Positions 62,187 to 64,000 of a stretch of 64,000 bases of DNA are shown one piece after another (position 1 is the stretch's first letter; every line of letters starts with the position of its first letter). Source of the stretch: Fibrivirga algicola (GTDB lineage Bacteria > Bacteroidota > Bacteroidia > Cytophagales > Spirosomataceae). Below the pieces are notes generated by a model. That model was not told the DNA's origin. It saw nothing but the letters and a program-made list of their open reading frames with translations, and made no database searches. The position numbers and the translations under genes were made by a program. The stretch lies in NCBI RefSeq assembly GCF_011742925.1, contig NZ_WAEL01000010.1, forward strand, positions 1 through 64,000, read 5' to 3'.

Positions 62187-62227
62187 CAACGAAGCCCCGC
62201 TCAACTGGTGTGAACGGGGCTTCGTTG
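62187..62227. terminator. 13-bp perfect hairpin between lepA and GT2
   Basis: CAACGAAGCCCCG (62187-62199) pairs with CGGGGCTTCGTTG (62215-62227). It starts 18 bp after the lepA stop on the minus strand and separates lepA from the glycosyltransferases. Confidence 0.65.
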
Positions 62228-62244
62228 GTACGCTGATGGATGGC

Positions 62245-64000
62245 TTAGTTGATCTTGAGAACCGCCATGAAGGCTTCCTGAGGGATTTCGACGTTACCCA
62301 CCTGGCGCATCCGTTTCTTACCCTTCTTCTGCTTGTCGAGCAGTTTGCGTTTCCGGGAGATATCACCACCGTAACACTTGGCCAATACGTCTTTACGCAG
62401 GGCGCTCAGTGTTTCGCGAGCAATAATTTTCTGCCCGATTGCCGCCTGAATGGCAATTTCGAACTGCTGACGGGGAATCAGCTCGCGCAGTTTTTCGCAC
62501 AGCTTCCGGCCCCACTCGTATGATTTCGACCGGTGCACAATGGCCGACAACGCATCGACTTTATCGCCGTTGAGCATTACGTCGAGCTTCACCATGTCAG
62601 ACTCCCGGTTGTCCATGAATTCATAGTCGAGGGAAGCGTAGCCACGCGAAATAGTCTTGAGCTTATCGAAGAAGTCGAACACAACCTCGGCCAAAGGCAT
62701 CTCGAACTGAAGCTCCACCCGGTCGGCGGTGAGGTATACCTGGTTTTTCAGAATACTCCGCTTGTCCATACACAGGCTCATGATACCACCAACGTACTCA
62801 GCTTTGGTAATGATCTGCGCCTTGATGAAAGGTTCTTCGATGTATTTGATCTGGTTGGGCTCGGGCATTTCGGCCGGTGCCGACACCTGGAACATCTCTT
62901 CCTTGGTGTTCATCACCTCAAACCGCACCGATGGTACCGTGGTGATCACGGTCATGTCGAACTCGCGCTCGAGGCGTTCCTGCACGATCTCCATGTGCAG
63001 CATACCCAGGAAGCCGCAGCGGAAACCAAAGCCCAGGGCCGCCGATGTTTCGGGTTCCCACACCAGCGCGGCGTCGTTGAGCTGGAGCTTCTCCATGGCC
63101 TCACGCAGGTCTTCAAACTCACTGGTTTCAACGGGGTAAATACCCGCAAATACCATTGGTTTTACCTCCGAGAAACCCTGGATGGCTACTTCCGCTGGTT
63201 CGTCGAAGCTGGTGATGGTATCACCTACCTTTACTTCCTTAGCTACTTTGATACCCGAAATCAGGTACCCTACATCGCCGCACTCAATGGCATCTTTGGG
63301 CTCCTGCGTGAGGCGGAGCGTGCCAATCTCATCAGCAAAGTATTCTTTGCCGGTGTTCATGAACTTCACTTTCTGCCCTTTACGGATACGGCCGTCTTTT
63401 ACCCGGAAAATTACTTCGATACCCCGGTAGGAGTTGAAGTGCGAGTCGAAGATCAGGGCTTGCAGGGGGGCGTCGGGATTGCCTTTCGGGGGCGGAATCC
63501 GCTCAACGATGGCGGCCAAAATTTCGGGAACACCAATGCCTTCTTTGCCGGAAGCCGGGATGATGTCGTCGCGCTCACAGGCGAGCAGGTCCACCATTTC
63601 ATCTTTAATCTCTTCAGGACGCGCCCCGGGCAGGTCGATCTTGTTGAGCACCGGAATAATGACCAGGTCGTTGTTCAGGGCCAGGTACAGGTTCGAGATC
63701 GTCTGGGCTTCAGTTCCCTGCGAGGCATCGACCAGTAGCAGCGCGCCTTCACAGGCGGCAATAGACCGGGATACTTCGTAGCTGAAGTCAACGTGGCCGG
63801 GGGTATCAATCAGGTTCAGGGTGTATAACTCGCCATTATGGTAATAGTCCATCTGGATGGCGTGGCTCTTGATGGTGATGCCACGTTCCCGTTCCAGGTC
63901 CATGTTGTCGAGCAATTGTGCCTGCATATCTCGGGCACCGACAGTCTTGGTAAACTCCAGCAGGCGGTCGGCGAGGGTACTTTTGCCGTGGTCGATGTGG
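62245..64000 (-). CDS. lepA: Elongation factor 4 (LepA), 5' end outside window
   Basis: 585 codons are visible. The frame stays open to the window edge, and the ATG at 63927 is internal: the codons before it encode [24 protein letters not shown], the end of the G1 (P-loop) region of LepA. The G2-G5 motifs follow ([30 protein letters not shown]), then domain II, the [27 protein letters not shown] block of domain III, and the LepA-specific C-terminus with [38 protein letters not shown]. LepA is a ribosome-associated GTPase that affects translation elongation or initiation under stress. The gene's first residues lie beyond base 64000. Confidence 0.97.
   Translation of the reverse strand, partial: HIDHGKSTLADRLLEFTKTVGARDMQAQLLDNMDLERERGITIKSHAIQMDYYHNGELYTLNLIDTPGHVDFSYEVSRSIAACEGALLLVDASQGTEAQTISNLYLALNNDLVIIPVLNKIDLPGARPEEIKDEMVDLLACERDDIIPASGKEGIGVPEILAAIVERIPPPKGNPDAPLQALIFDSHFNSYRGIEVIFRVKDGRIRKGQKVKFMNTGKEYFADEIGTLRLTQEPKDAIECGDVGYLISGIKVAKEVKVGDTITSFDEPAEVAIQGFSEVKPMVFAGIYPVETSEFEDLREAMEKLQLNDAALVWEPETSAALGFGFRCGFLGMLHMEIVQERLEREFDMTVITTVPSVRFEVMNTKEEMFQVSAPAEMPEPNQIKYIEEPFIKAQIITKAEYVGGIMSLCMDKRSILKNQVYLTADRVELQFEMPLAEVVFDFFDKLKTISRGYASLDYEFMDNRESDMVKLDVMLNGDKVDALSAIVHRSKSYEWGRKLCEKLRELIPRQQFEIAIQAAIGQKIIARETLSALRKDVLAKCYGGDISRKRKLLDKQKKGKKRMRQVGNVEIPQEAFMAVLKIN

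Noticed and set aside
62533-63738. A 401-codon plus-strand open frame opposite lepA
   Set aside because: It is a shadow of the highly conserved lepA gene; its peptide matches nothing and it has no own signals.

Overview
The window looks like chromosomal DNA of a Cytophagales bacterium, most likely Spirosoma or a close relative. The evidence is two proteins with type IX secretion (T9SS) tails, a GLPGLI protein, two carboxypeptidase-regulatory/TonB-type outer membrane barrels, a 7TM-AraC regulator, DUF4159/DUF4175 genes, start codons without clear Shine-Dalgarno sequences, and a few TAnnTTTG-like promoter boxes. I see no phage, insertion sequence, CRISPR array, tRNA or rRNA. The genus is an inference.

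Layout. 1-5228: surface and secreted proteins (a 5'-truncated Ig-repeat adhesin with a dockerin-like tail, two paralogous secreted proteins, a TSP3-repeat protein). 5339-13572: a clan-A glycosidase, a broken Rpn nuclease gene, a lipoprotein amidohydrolase, a TolC-type protein, topoisomerase IB and a sodium/solute symporter. 13796-21616: thrB, a phytanoyl-CoA dioxygenase relative, a GT-C-like membrane protein, then a four-gene acyl-CoA dehydrogenase / PIG-L deacetylase / NodS-like methyltransferase / GT2 set. 21809-27808: outer membrane barrel plus GLPGLI protein, a BtuF-like protein and a lipoprotein. 28305-30677: a secreted metzincin. 30938-39892: three TldD-like and two TldE-like genes interrupted by a zeta-toxin-like pair. 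40160-47374: S41 peptidase, second barrel, small exported protein, AraC regulator, DUF421 protein. 48224-58712: a spermidine-synthase-like membrane protein, then DUF4159-MoxR-DUF58-BatA-like-DUF4175-unknown. 58825-64000: M42 peptidase, two glycosyltransferases, and lepA running off the right edge.

Three non-gene signals stand out. (1) The 9-mer CAGGTACGT or its complement occurs at least 35 times by eye, in both orientations and in coding and non-coding DNA, where about 0.5 would be expected at even base composition; the density resembles an uptake-sequence type repeat. (2) Three copies of a structured element of about 120 bp surround the DUF421 gene, with a compensatory change in the stem. 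(3) Most transcription-unit ends carry a long inverted repeat of unrelated sequence, with stems up to 41 bp, some enclosing stop codons and some carrying the 9-mer core in the loop.

Coordinates of hairpins and motifs were counted by hand and may be off by a base or two. Functions come from recognised families and motifs; no database search was possible.
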